This document shows, piece after piece, positions 43,510 to 51,876 of a stretch of 64,000 nt of DNA. The position numbers were made by a program, and so were the translations under genes. Below the pieces are notes generated by a model. It made no database searches. It was not told the origin of the DNA and was given only the letters and a program-made list of their open reading frames with translations. Each line of letters opens with the position of its first letter. The stretch's first letter is position 1. The stretch is from VBCG01 sp044226535 (lineage in GTDB: Bacteria > Pseudomonadota > Gammaproteobacteria > Burkholderiales > Casimicrobiaceae): positions 44,343-108,342 of the forward strand of contig JBGAGT010000015.1 in assembly GCA_044226535.1 (NCBI GenBank), written 5' to 3'.

Positions 43510-44334
43510 TCACCCGGCATCGGCGCCGGCGTGCACCGGTGCACGTCCGGACACCGCCCAAGCCCGCGCGCGCAACGTGACGGGACCTGCGCGAGGCGCC
43601 GCGATCCGCGCCCGCAGCGCTTCGCGCAGCGCCGCCCGGCGGTCGTCGGAAAGCGACGCCACATACGCGGGCGCGGGGCCCTGGCCGCCGAGGAAGGGCT
43701 GCCAGTAGTCGTCGAAGTCCCGGAACTCGGCACGCGCGTCCAGCGCCGTGGTCGCGACGTTCGCGAATCCCGCGGCCTCGAAAGCCGCTCGCAGCGCGGC
43801 CGGCGTGCAGAGCGGGAAGCGCGGACCTTCGTGCAAGCCCGCGCAGGCCGGGTCGAGCGCGACGGCGCAATCCCAGAAGATCCGGATGATTTCCATCTCG
43901 CCGCCGTAATCCCAGACGTAGGCCGCGACCGTTCCGCCCGGAGCCGTGACGCGCCGCATCTCGGCGAGGCCGGCGGCGGTGTCCGGCACGAAGTTCAGCA
44001 CCAGGCCCGACACGACCACGTCGCAGCTCGCATCGTCCAGCGGCAACGCTGCGGCGCTGCCCGCGCGGAGGCGCACGCGATCGCCGAGGTTTTGCGCGGC
44101 GAGCCCGAGGAAGCCTTCCGAAGGCTCGACCCCCGTCAGCGACGCAGGCGCGCAGCGATCGAGGATCGCCGCGCAGAGTGCCCCGGTGCCGCAGCCCACG
44201 TCGAGCCACCGCTCGTCATGCGGGCGGCCGAGCCAGGTGAGGAAGGCGGGTGCGACCAGCCGGCTCCAGCGGCCGATGTAGCGCTCGTAGGGGCTACCGC
44301 GCTCCCAGGTATCCGAAATGCGTGGGGTGCTCAT
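43510..44334 (-). CDS. SAM-dependent methyltransferase
   Basis: The product is 274 aa. Class I methyltransferase: RWLDVGCGTGALCAAILDRC (SAM loop), TGVEPSEGFLGLA (acidic end), LPLDDASCDVVVSGLVLNFV (motif II/III) and RVTAPGGTVAAYVWDYGG. This is the UbiE/COQ5-like small-molecule type; substrate not evident. The C-terminal 20 residues (RAPVHAGADAG) look non-conserved. It is transcribed towards the CMD gene with a 118-bp gap holding no clear signal. Confidence 0.87.
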   Translation of the reverse strand: MSTPRISDTWERGSPYERYIGRWSRLVAPAFLTWLGRPHDERWLDVGCGTGALCAAILDRCAPASLTGVEPSEGFLGLAAQNLGDRVRLRAGSAAALPLDDASCDVVVSGLVLNFVPDTAAGLAEMRRVTAPGGTVAAYVWDYGGEMEIIRIFWDCAVALDPACAGLHEGPRFPLCTPAALRAAFEAAGFANVATTALDARAEFRDFDDYWQPFLGGQGPAPAYVASLSDDRRAALREALRARIAAPRAGPVTLRARAWAVSGRAPVHAGADAG

Positions 44335-44505
44335 CGGGCGTCCTCCAGTCGGGCGTCATGCCTCGACGCCGCCAAAGCGCACCGTGCGGATCCGAGGCCG
44401 CGGCCCTCGAGCCGCGGATGATCTCGAAGCTGTGGATGGCCACAGGCTGCTCCCCTGCGGTCCAAGCGCGAAGTCTGCCACGAAGCGCCGCAGGGTGCCG
44501 GCCTC

Positions 44506-45489
44506 CTACGCAAGGCCCTCGTTCACGGCGCGCGCGATCAGCGCACGTGCCTCGCGGCCCTCGGGGGTCGGCAGGCCCGCGTAGTTGTGCGGCTGGCCGC
44601 GCTTGAGGTGCAGCTGCACGGGCACCCCGACGGCGCGCGCCCTGGCCGCGAGCTCGACGGCGTCCGGGTACAGCAGGTCGAGCGTTCCCGAGAAGACCAG
44701 CATCGGCGCAAGCCCGCGCAGGTCGCCGCGCAGCGGGCTGACATAGGGATGCGTGACCTCGAGCTCGCCCGCGTACAGGCGAGCGCCTTCGCGGATGCCG
44801 GGAATGTCCTGGGTCGGGTCGCGCAACGCGAGCGTCTGCTGCCACGCGCGGCCGATGGAGGCATCCAGCCCGGGCGAGATGAGCACCAGGCCCTCGGGTT
44901 GCCGCTGCCCGCGCTCGCGCAGCCATTGCGCCGCTGCAAGCGCCATCCCGGCACCCGCGGAATTGCCGACCACCGTCACCTTGGCGGTGCCGGCATCGCC
45001 GATCAGGCAGCCGAGGAGGCGCCCCACGGCGGGCACGATCTCCCCTGCCGTTCCCTGCGGCGCCAGCGGGTAGATCGGCACCACGCATCGGACCCCCGCC
45101 GCGCGCGCGAGGTGGCCGACGAATCGCCAATGCGCCTTGGTGATTTCCTTGACATGACCGCCTCCGTGCAGGAACACCACGGTGTTCGCGCTGCGGCGGT
45201 CATCAAGGGGCTCGACGCGATAGACCGGCCATCCATCGACCGGATCCATGGCGACCGTCACACCCGCACCGAGGCCTCTCGGCTGGTAGGTCGCGGGCCC
45301 GGACGCACGCTTTTGCACGTATGCCTGGACGGCGGCCGCGCTGGCCGTGCGCTTCCTGATCGGCAGGAGCCTCGACAAGCCGGTAATGCAGCGGCTTTGC
45401 CAGCTCGGCGCGGTGTCGTCGAGGATCGTGCGGTGAAGTTGCAAGGCGCCCGCGAGGGAGCGGATCGATGTCGTATGTCCATTGCTCAT
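44506..45489 (-). CDS. Alpha/beta hydrolase of the hormone-sensitive lipase family
   Basis: The product is 327 aa. The oxyanion motif HGGG is in VVFLHGGGHVKEI, the nucleophile elbow GNSAG in VTVVGNSAGAGMALA, the Asp in VFSGTLDLLYPDA and the His in LKRGQPHNYAGLP. This is a complete HSL-type catalytic set. Expected to be an esterase on short acyl esters. It lies 21 bp downstream of the SigJ-like sigma factor on the same strand and may belong to its regulon. Confidence 0.9.
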   Translation of the reverse strand: MSNGHTTSIRSLAGALQLHRTILDDTAPSWQSRCITGLSRLLPIRKRTASAAAVQAYVQKRASGPATYQPRGLGAGVTVAMDPVDGWPVYRVEPLDDRRSANTVVFLHGGGHVKEITKAHWRFVGHLARAAGVRCVVPIYPLAPQGTAGEIVPAVGRLLGCLIGDAGTAKVTVVGNSAGAGMALAAAQWLRERGQRQPEGLVLISPGLDASIGRAWQQTLALRDPTQDIPGIREGARLYAGELEVTHPYVSPLRGDLRGLAPMLVFSGTLDLLYPDAVELAARARAVGVPVQLHLKRGQPHNYAGLPTPEGREARALIARAVNEGLA

Positions 45490-45510
45490 TGCATGTCCTT
45501 GTCGAAGCGC

Positions 45511-46365
45511 CTAGTGCAGGTGCTTCAGCTTGTCGGGGTTGCGAACGACGTAGATGGCCGTGATCTTGCCGTCCTCGATGTCCAGCGCAGTGGTCTGGAG
45601 CTCGCCATCGGCCTCGCGCGTGACGAAGCCGGGCAGTCCGTTGACGAACACCACGCGCAGCAGCGTCGACGGCCTGCCCTTCAGCGCTTCCGCGATGCGC
45701 TTCTGGATCGCCATCACGGCCTCGAATCCCCACACCGGTTGCAGCACGGCAGGACGCTTGCCTCCACCGTCGGCTTGCAGGCTGACGTCGCTGGCCAGCA
45801 TCCCGGCGAGCGCCTTCACGTCGCCGCTGCGCGACGCCGCGAAGAATGCCTCCGCGATCGCCAGGCCCCGTCGTTTCTCGACCTGGTAACGGGGCCTCGC
45901 CGCGCGCACATGCTCGCGCGCCCGCACCGCGAGCTGGCGGCATGCGGCCGGGTCGCGTTGCACGGTTTCGGCGATTTCGTCGAATCCCACCTCGAACACG
46001 TCGTGCAGCAGGAAGACGGCCCGCTCGAGCGGCGAAAGCCGCTCCAGCGCCAGCATCAGCGGCAGCGTGACGTCCTCCTGGACCTCGTCCTCGACGACCG
46101 GCTCGGGGAGCCAGGGGCCGACATAGGTCTCGCGCTTGTGCCGCGCCGACTTGAGCTGGTCGAGGCACAGGCGCGTGACCATGCGCCGAAGGAACGCCTC
46201 GGGGACGAGCACCGCGGCACGGTCGGCGGCCATCCAGCGCACGAACGACTCCTGCACGATGTCCTCGGCATCGGCCACCGAGCCCAGCATGCGGTAGGCC
46301 ACCCGCACGAGCTTCGGCCGCAGCGGGGTGAAGCTCGCGGCGGCATCCGGCTGCGCGGGGGTCAC
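45511..46365 (-). CDS. SigJ-like ECF sigma factor with C-terminal SnoaL-like domain
   Basis: The product is 284 aa. Sigma region 2: LVRVAYRMLGSVADAEDIVQ (then ESFVRW); region 4: LSPLERAVFLLHDVFEVGFD. After residue 175 a SnoaL/NTF2-like domain follows (AEAFFAASRSGDVKALAGML), the ECF41/SigJ layout in which the tail modulates activity instead of an anti-sigma factor. It overlaps the CMD gene start/stop by 4 bp (46362-46365). ECF41 factors typically control an adjacent CMD/oxidoreductase gene through a promoter with a conserved TGTCACA-like -35; I could not find that motif here with confidence. Confidence 0.92.
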   Translation of the reverse strand: MTPAQPDAAASFTPLRPKLVRVAYRMLGSVADAEDIVQESFVRWMAADRAAVLVPEAFLRRMVTRLCLDQLKSARHKRETYVGPWLPEPVVEDEVQEDVTLPLMLALERLSPLERAVFLLHDVFEVGFDEIAETVQRDPAACRQLAVRAREHVRAARPRYQVEKRRGLAIAEAFFAASRSGDVKALAGMLASDVSLQADGGGKRPAVLQPVWGFEAVMAIQKRIAEALKGRPSTLLRVVFVNGLPGFVTREADGELQTTALDIEDGKITAIYVVRNPDKLKHLH

Positions 46366-46829
46366 GATGTGGCGACCTTCGCCTTGACGACGGCCGGATC
46401 GACGAAGCCGCCGAACCCCACGGCGATGCGATTCCAGCCGTTGATGACGACGATCGCCAGTGTCAGCTTGACCCGCTCCTCCTCGGTGAAGTGCTGCTTC
46501 AGCGCTTCCCAGGCCGCTTCGTGGGTGTGCGCCTCGGAAAGCCGGGTCAGCGCCTCGGTCCAGGCGAGCGCCGCGCGCTCACGGTCGCTGTAGCAGGGGG
46601 CCTCGCGCCAGGCCGACAGCAGGTAGATGCGCTGTTCCGACTCACCGTCCTCGCGCGCCATCACGGCGTGCAGGTTGATGCAGTTGGCACACCCGTTGAT
46701 CTGCGAGGCGCGGATCTCCACCAGTGCCGCGAGGCTTGGCTCGAGGCTGGAGACGATGGCATGGGACGCGCCGAACCAGTGCTTCATCAGCGCGGGCGCG
46801 GCAACGGCGGGATCGAGTCTTGCGTTCAT
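46362..46829 (-). CDS. CMD/AhpD-like alkylhydroperoxidase paired with SigJ-like factor
   Basis: The product is 155 aa. The CMD domain has IRASQINGCANCINLHAVMA with CxxC-xxx-H (CANCINLH), the AhpD-type redox centre. The C-terminal TLAIVVINGWNRIAVGFG is typical of the ECF41-associated subfamily. It likely reduces organic peroxides or a specific oxidised metabolite. Upstream of and overlapping the sigma factor by 4 bp, so both come from one transcript; this pairing is the known ECF41 arrangement. Confidence 0.92.
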   Translation of the reverse strand: MNARLDPAVAAPALMKHWFGASHAIVSSLEPSLAALVEIRASQINGCANCINLHAVMAREDGESEQRIYLLSAWREAPCYSDRERAALAWTEALTRLSEAHTHEAAWEALKQHFTEEERVKLTLAIVVINGWNRIAVGFGGFVDPAVVKAKVATS

Positions 46830-46987
46830 GGTCGTGGTCCTGTTCTTTCGATGACGACGACTCCATGACGATCGGGGGACGCCCGATGTGACATGCCGGC
46901 AGCGCAGCCCGGCCTGGGCTCATGTCCGCCTGACGATGTCGACCGAAATCTCCACCGCCGGGACCGTGCCGCGGCTCCCGAGCCCGC

Positions 46988-47419
46988 TCATCGTCGTGTC
47001 CTTTCGACGGCCAGCTCGTCGTAGCCGGTGGAGGGATCGAATGTGCGGGCTAGCGAGAAACCTTCGGTCGGGGCGAGCAGCAGCTCGACCGTCGTGCGCA
47101 CCTTGCTTCCGTAGCCCAGATGACCGCCCAGCACGCGCCCCGCGGCGTCCGCGATCGCCACGTGCACGTGGCAGCCGCCCGTTGACAGGCTGCCCGAGAT
47201 GACCACGAGCTCGACGGGGCCGTCCACGAGGGTCGCGTCCCGCGCCGCGGCGAGGCGTATGCGCAGATCGACCAGGCTGCCGACGCCGGCGATCACGAAG
47301 CCGCTGCGCGATCCATCGTCGAAGCGGTACGCGTCGAGCGCCTTCCGCAGGTCGACGCCGGGTCCGAGGCGCAGCGGCAAGCAGCCCATGCGCAACGAGG
47401 ATGCGCCGTCGGCGCTCAA
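46988..47419 (-). CDS. PPC/DUF296-domain protein
   Basis: The product is 143 aa. PPC (plants and prokaryotes conserved) domain: PLRLGPGVDLRKALDAY at the start, then GGCHVHVAIADAAGRVLGGH with the metal-binding His cluster, and YGSKVRTTVELLLA. Bacterial members are small trimeric proteins of unclear role, often called DNA-binding by analogy with plant AT-hook proteins. Start overlaps the upstream VOC gene stop by 4 bp. 158 bp separate it from the next gene downstream; a 23-codon ORF there is probably not real. Confidence 0.85.
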   Translation of the reverse strand: MSADGASSLRMGCLPLRLGPGVDLRKALDAYRFDDGSRSGFVIAGVGSLVDLRIRLAAARDATLVDGPVELVVISGSLSTGGCHVHVAIADAAGRVLGGHLGYGSKVRTTVELLLAPTEGFSLARTFDPSTGYDELAVERTRR

Positions 47420-47811
47420 GGGGAAGCCGGGCTTTCGGCGCTGACCATGACGTGGTAGCCGTCGGGGTCACGGAGCGCGAACTCCAGCGTGCCGGTGTTG
47501 GGATTGCGGCTCGGTTCCTCCTCGAGGCGAGGCACCAGGCGCCGCGCCCGGGCCAGCGACGCATCGAAGTCGTCGACACGGAAGAACAGCAGCAGGCCGT
47601 TGCCTGGCGTCGCTTCCTCGGGGCTTGCGAGCGATGGATGCTCGTGTTCTCCCCACGCGTGCAGGCAAAGCAGCACGGTACCGTCGTCATCCACGATCCG
47701 GTCGAAATAGCTGTGCGCGGGAGCGGTCCGGGGCTGGCCGAACAGCGATCGATACCACGCGCAGCTTCGCGCGACGTCGGCCACACCGATGATGGTCCAG
47801 GTGCGCTTCAC
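47416..47811 (-). CDS. VOC-family (glyoxalase/bleomycin-resistance fold) protein
   Basis: The product is 131 aa. Single VOC module pair: IIGVADVARSCAWYRSLFGQ opening strand-helix, LLLFFRVDDFDASLARARRL central, and LEFALRDPDGYHVMVSAE with the metal-site Glu-containing end. The substrate is unknown; members include glyoxalases, ring-cleaving dioxygenases and antibiotic-binding proteins. Coupled to the PPC gene (ATGA). Sixteen bp downstream of the exported protein gene at 47828. Confidence 0.87.
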   Translation of the reverse strand: MKRTWTIIGVADVARSCAWYRSLFGQPRTAPAHSYFDRIVDDDGTVLLCLHAWGEHEHPSLASPEEATPGNGLLLFFRVDDFDASLARARRLVPRLEEEPSRNPNTGTLEFALRDPDGYHVMVSAESPASP

Positions 47812-47827
47812 GGCCTCCTCGTGCCGC

Positions 47828-48592
47828 TCACGGCTTCTTCGCGTCGTCGAGGAGCGCCGGGACGGCTTTGCGGACGTCGCTTTGCAGCATCCGGCTGATC
47901 CCCTGCAGCTTCTCGGCCGGCGTCCAGACGTTCCATGGATCGCCGTCCTTGCTTCGCGCGGCAGACAAGGTGGTCGTCGTCTTGGCGGTCGTGGTGGACA
48001 GGACCTCGAGGGTCGCCACGTCGATCAGCGAAATCGTGACGTAGACATAGGGAGCGAGGTAGCCGACGGCGTCCTCCTGCGTATCCGATCGCCTCAGGTG
48101 CGTCACGCGATCCACGTAGAACCCCAGTCCTTCCAGCTTGCCGGCACCCACCGCGCGGTCGGCGGCCGTCAGGCGCGCTTCGCCGCGATACTTGGTGAGC
48201 AGTATGAGGTGAGTCGCGCCGGAACCCTTGAGCGCGGTGACGATTTCGGGCGGCGCCGTGAGTTGCGAGCCGGAGAAGAGCCCCTCCTGGTCGTGGTAGA
48301 GCGCCGGCGATGGCGCCTTGAGGAACACGACGGGCGTGTTGGGGCTGCGCTTCTGCAGGGCCGCGTCGACCGCCAGCACCGCGGCCTTGTCGAAATAGCC
48401 GTCGGAAATCGGCAACGACTCGTGGACGTTCTCGTCGCCGGTCGTCCGCTTGCGGGGCTGGTAGGTCACCACGCTCAATTCGTCCCCCACCAGCGAAAGC
48501 ACCGCGTACTTGCGCGCCCCGGCATCGGTCTGGGAATGCGCCGCGCCCGCGAGCAGCGCGAGTACGGTCGCCAGCAGGAACTCGATCGACAT
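47828..48592 (-). CDS. Exported protein of unknown function
   Basis: The product is 254 aa with a short signal peptide (SIEFLLATVLALLAGAAHSQ). The mature part opens KYAVLSLVGDELSVVTYQP and includes ATHLILLTKYRGEARLTAADRA and YVYVTISLIDVATLEVLSTT. The alternation suggests a beta-alpha fold; relatives would be periplasmic or lipoprotein-type housekeeping proteins of unknown role. I do not recognise a named family. It lies one base after the GNAT stop. Confidence 0.75.
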   Translation of the reverse strand: MSIEFLLATVLALLAGAAHSQTDAGARKYAVLSLVGDELSVVTYQPRKRTTGDENVHESLPISDGYFDKAAVLAVDAALQKRSPNTPVVFLKAPSPALYHDQEGLFSGSQLTAPPEIVTALKGSGATHLILLTKYRGEARLTAADRAVGAGKLEGLGFYVDRVTHLRRSDTQEDAVGYLAPYVYVTISLIDVATLEVLSTTTAKTTTTLSAARSKDGDPWNVWTPAEKLQGISRMLQSDVRKAVPALLDDAKKP

Positions 48593-48593
48593 G

Positions 48594-49106
48594 CTAGGCC
48601 TTTCGCACCATCACGATCTCGTCCGGCTCGTCGCGATACGCCACGTGCTGCGCGGTATCGCCATGCGCGAACCCCAGCTTCCTCAACAGCGCTTCCGAGC
48701 GGAAGTTGCGCGCCTTGAGGACCGCGACGAAGTCGCGAGCATCGTACCCGGCGCGCAGCTCGTCAAGCACGGCACGCAGCGCGCTGCTGGCGATGCCCCG
48801 CCGCCAATACCGGCTGTTGAGCTCGTAGGCGACGAAGGCGGCGCCCGACGGCAACACCGTGGCCTGCACATAGCCCGCCAGCGCGCCACCCGGCAGGCGG
48901 ATCACCCAGTTAAGCCAGTGCTCGCTGCCGTCGGCCGAGCGCCGGCTCTCGAGCTTCGCATAGCGTTGCGTGAGCCATGCCTCCGACGCGGGAGGCGCAT
49001 TCTCGAATTCGTAGATCGCGGGATCACGGAGAACCTCGAACATCTCGTGCGCATGGGCGGCGACCAGGGGCTCGAGGATGCCGTGCGACGCGACGAGCGT
49101 GCGCAT
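48594..49106 (-). CDS. GNAT-family acetyltransferase
   Basis: The product is 170 aa from ATG 49106 (ATG 49127 also possible, adding seven residues). RimJ/L-like pattern: LVAAHAHEMFEVLRDPAIYE, then FVAYELNSRYWRRGIASSAL with the acetyl-CoA loop WRRGIA, and VAVLKARNFRSEALLRKLGF. Substrate unknown. It ends one base before the exported protein gene start on the same strand and follows the DUF488 gene by 35 bp. Confidence 0.87.
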   Translation of the reverse strand: MRTLVASHGILEPLVAAHAHEMFEVLRDPAIYEFENAPPASEAWLTQRYAKLESRRSADGSEHWLNWVIRLPGGALAGYVQATVLPSGAAFVAYELNSRYWRRGIASSALRAVLDELRAGYDARDFVAVLKARNFRSEALLRKLGFAHGDTAQHVAYRDEPDEIVMVRKA

Positions 49107-49141
49107 CTTTCGCGCGTCACCGCCCATGCGTGGCCCGTGGC

Positions 49142-49531
49142 TCAGTCGCGAAACGTGGCACCCGCGGCTTCGAGCAGCTGCCGCAGGATGGAACGATGGC
49201 AATGCGAGGCGTCCTCGCAATAGCAACCCACCGAGAAGTTGCTGTGGTGCGAGAGCGCGGCCAGCAGCGCGATCGCATGGCGGTTCCCGGGCGAGGCCAT
49301 CTCGGCGCGGTACTTTCGCACGAACACCGTCCATTGCGCGGGCGTCGCGGCCTGCTGGGCGAGCTTCATGGTCGCGAGGCTGGGGGCCAGGTTCGGAAAC
49401 CAGGTGTCGTACCAGTCGAGGCGCGCGAAGTCCTTCCTGGGGACACCGCGGGGAGGACGGCGCACGGTGCCGATGCGCAGGCCTTCGTTGCTTGCGCGGG
49501 GACTGCCCAGTCGCACGACGCGAATCGCCAT
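49142..49531 (-). CDS. DUF488-family protein
   Basis: The product is 129 aa from ATG 49531 (MAIRVVRLGSPR). DUF488 features: FARLDWYDTWFPNLAPSLAT and the Cys cluster FSVGCYCEDASHCHRSILRQ with the typical CxC...CHR arrangement. The function is not established. The upstream extension of the frame (19 residues) is unlike the family and is left out. It is preceded by a 29-codon VOC remnant. Confidence 0.87.
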   Translation of the reverse strand: MAIRVVRLGSPRASNEGLRIGTVRRPPRGVPRKDFARLDWYDTWFPNLAPSLATMKLAQQAATPAQWTVFVRKYRAEMASPGNRHAIALLAALSHHSNFSVGCYCEDASHCHRSILRQLLEAAGATFRD

Positions 49532-49563
49532 GGTGACCCCGTTGGTGGCCGTCCGGCGGCTGT

Positions 49564-49650
49564 CTACTGGCCGGGCGGCGGCTGCCACAGCTCGATCTTG
49601 TTGCCTTCCGGGTCGATGATCCAGCCACAGATGTGGGCGAAATTCGGCAT
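49564..49650 (-). pseudogene. C-terminal remnant of a VOC-family gene
   Basis: Only 29 codons remain: MPNFAHICGWIIDPEGNKIE then LWQPPPGQ and stop. This is the last strand of a VOC module, with the metal-ligand Glu in the usual DPEGNKIELWQ context. No N-terminal part lies upstream in any frame; the ThDP enzyme gene on the other strand begins 140 bp away. It looks like debris from a deletion. Confidence 0.6.
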
Positions 49651-49792
49651 GACGGGCTCTCTGCGTATCCCCGCGTGCAGCCTACGCTGCCTGATCTCGC
49701 CGGTCAAAGCGCAATGCCCCGTTCCCGTGCGGCGATGCAGGCGACAGCCTCCGGCTATGATCGCCTCGTCCTGCAATCGCATCGGAGGGCCC

Positions 49793-51424
49793 ATGCGCGG
49801 CTCGCAACGGGTGATCGGCGCGCTGGCGCGCCGCGGGGTCCGCACCCTCTTCAGCCTTTCCGGCAACCAGATCATGCCGCTGTATGACGCATGCATCGAT
49901 GCCGGGATCCGCATCGTCCACGTGCGCCACGAGGCCGCTGCCGTCTACATGGCCGATGCGTGGTCGCAGGTCACCGGCGAGGTCGGCGTGGCCCTGCTCA
50001 CCGCGGGGCCGGGCATCACCAACGGCGTGTCGCCGCTCTACTCGGCCGCGCAGTCGGAAAGCCCGGTGCTCGTGCTGTCCGGCGACTCGTCGATCGCCGA
50101 GGACGGCATGGGCGCGTTCCAGGCGATGGACCAGGCTTCGATCACGCGGCCCTTGACCAAGCTGTCGCGGCGCGTCGATTCGCGCGAGGCCCTGGCCACC
50201 GCCGTCGACCAGGCAATCTCGCTGGCGCTCGCGCCACGCCGGGGTCCCGTGCACCTCGCGCTGCCCTTCGACCTCCTGCGCGACGAGACGGGCATCGATG
50301 CGCTGCCCGCCTTGCCGCCCGAGATCGGGCCGCCCGCCGCGGGCGAAGCCGAGGTGGCTGCCCTGGCCGCGCTTTTCGGGGAGGCGCAGCGGCCCATCGT
50401 GCTCGGCGGCCCAGGCAGCGCGCGGGCCCTGCGACGCGAGGCATGGCGTGAAACGGAAACGCGCCTCCTGGCACCCGTGCTCTCGCTCGAAAGCCCGCGG
50501 GGCCTGCGCGATCCGTCGCTGGGCGCGTTCGCCGAGGTACTCGCGCAAAGCGACCTCGTCGTCCTCGCCGGCAAGCCGCTGGACTTCACCCTCGGCTTCG
50601 GTCGTGCGGCGGCGATCGGCGAAGCGGCACGTGTCGCCGTCCTCGATCCCGATCTGGCCATGCTCGATCGTGCGAGGCGGCTCCTGGGTGGCCGTCTCGC
50701 GCTGGCCTGTCGCTGCGAGCCCTCCGCGCTGCTCTCGCGCGTCACGCCTGCGCGACCGAGCGCCGAGCGCACCGCGTGGCTCGCCCGCGTATCGACGGCC
50801 ATCGCGTCGCGCTCGCTTCCGGCCCCTCCGCCCGCCCCGCCCGGCACGATCGCACCGCGCGCGTTGTGCGAGGAAGTGCAGCGCTTTCTCGACACGGCAA
50901 GCGAGCCCATCCTGGTCTGCGACGGCGGCGAGTTCGGCCAATGGGCACAGGCATTCTGCACGGCGCCCCTGCGCATCATCAATGGCAGCTCGGGCGCCAT
51001 CGGCGGCGGCATCTGCTACGCGCTGGCCGCGAAGATCGCGCGACCGCAGGCCACCGTCGTCGCCATGATGGGCGATGGCACCGCCGGCTTCCATCTCATG
51101 GAGCTCGACACGGCCGTACGCGAGAAGGCGCCCTTCATCGCCGTGATCGGCAACGATCTTCGCTGGAACGCCGAGTACATGATCCAGCTGCGGACCTACG
51201 GCGCCGATCGGCTGGTCGGCTGCGAGCTCGCCCCTTCGGCGCGCTACCACGACGCCGCACGGGCGCTGGGAGGCTTCGGCGCCCCGGCGTCGACGCTCGA
51301 GGGCCTGGGGCGAGCCTTGCGCGAAGCCGCCGCGAGCGGGCTGCCCGCCTGCGTGGACGTGGCGCTCGCGGGACAGCCCGCGCCCGACTTCGCGGGTGCG
51401 GGCGCAGGCGCAGGCAAGGGTTAG
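49793..51424 (+). CDS. Thiamine-diphosphate-dependent enzyme, acetolactate-synthase-like
   Basis: The product is 543 aa from ATG 49793 with a strong RBS (GGAGG). Three-domain ThDP enzyme: PYR domain with RGVRTLFSLSGNQIMPLYDA and the cofactor-activating Glu in VRHEAAAVYMADAWSQ; a central domain (PIVLGGPGSARALRREA); PP domain with NGSSGAIGGGICYALAAKIA and the ThDP/Mg site GDGTAGFHLMELD ... IGNDLRWN. It resembles acetolactate synthase large subunits, oxalyl-CoA decarboxylase or benzoylformate decarboxylase relatives. No ilvN-type small subunit or pathway partners are near, so biosynthetic AHAS is unlikely. It is the only long plus-strand gene in the 42.4-59.8 kb stretch. Confidence 0.87.
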   Translation: MRGSQRVIGALARRGVRTLFSLSGNQIMPLYDACIDAGIRIVHVRHEAAAVYMADAWSQVTGEVGVALLTAGPGITNGVSPLYSAAQSESPVLVLSGDSSIAEDGMGAFQAMDQASITRPLTKLSRRVDSREALATAVDQAISLALAPRRGPVHLALPFDLLRDETGIDALPALPPEIGPPAAGEAEVAALAALFGEAQRPIVLGGPGSARALRREAWRETETRLLAPVLSLESPRGLRDPSLGAFAEVLAQSDLVVLAGKPLDFTLGFGRAAAIGEAARVAVLDPDLAMLDRARRLLGGRLALACRCEPSALLSRVTPARPSAERTAWLARVSTAIASRSLPAPPPAPPGTIAPRALCEEVQRFLDTASEPILVCDGGEFGQWAQAFCTAPLRIINGSSGAIGGGICYALAAKIARPQATVVAMMGDGTAGFHLMELDTAVREKAPFIAVIGNDLRWNAEYMIQLRTYGADRLVGCELAPSARYHDAARALGGFGAPASTLEGLGRALREAAASGLPACVDVALAGQPAPDFAGAGAGAGKG

Positions 51425-51443
51425 GACCGGGTCCTACTGCGGC

Positions 51444-51857
51444 TTACTGGGGCTTCCGTGCCTGGATCATCTTCCAGCCATTGCCCGAAGGATCGCGGAA
51501 GCCCGCATCGACCGTGCCGTAACGGTCGGTGGGTTCCTGGGTGAACTCGACACCCTCGGCCAGCAGGCGATCGCAGGACGCGCGGCAATCCTTGACGTCG
51601 AGCACCAGCGGCGGCATCGCGCCCTTGGCCACCAGCTCGCGCAGGGCGCGTGCGGTCGCGGCATCGTGCACGGGAGGGCCCGGCGCGAACAGGCCGAGCT
51701 GCAGCGATGGCTGGTCCGGATGCTGCACCGTCAGCCAGCGATAGTCACCATTGCGCACGTCGGTGTGCACGCGGAACCCCAGCTTGTCGACGTAGAACCC
51801 GAGCGCCTCTTCCTGGTCGCGGACATACAGGCCCACCACTCCAACACCTTCACTCAT
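51444..51857 (-). CDS. VOC-family protein
   Basis: The product is 137 aa. VOC fold: GVVGLYVRDQEEALGFYVDK (first strand and helix), YRWLTVQHPDQPSLQLGLFA, and VDAGFRDPSGNGWKMIQARK closing. The subgroup with VKDCRASCDRLLAEGVEF is common next to AraC or ArsR regulators. It follows the AraC-type gene by 19 bp on the same strand, so it is probably its target or partner. Confidence 0.88.
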   Translation of the reverse strand: MSEGVGVVGLYVRDQEEALGFYVDKLGFRVHTDVRNGDYRWLTVQHPDQPSLQLGLFAPGPPVHDAATARALRELVAKGAMPPLVLDVKDCRASCDRLLAEGVEFTQEPTDRYGTVDAGFRDPSGNGWKMIQARKPQ

Positions 51858-51876
51858 GAGACCTCCTTGTGTCTGG

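Noticed and set aside
46920..46988. 23-codon ORF between the PPC and CMD genes
   Set aside because: Too short, no RBS or family resemblance.
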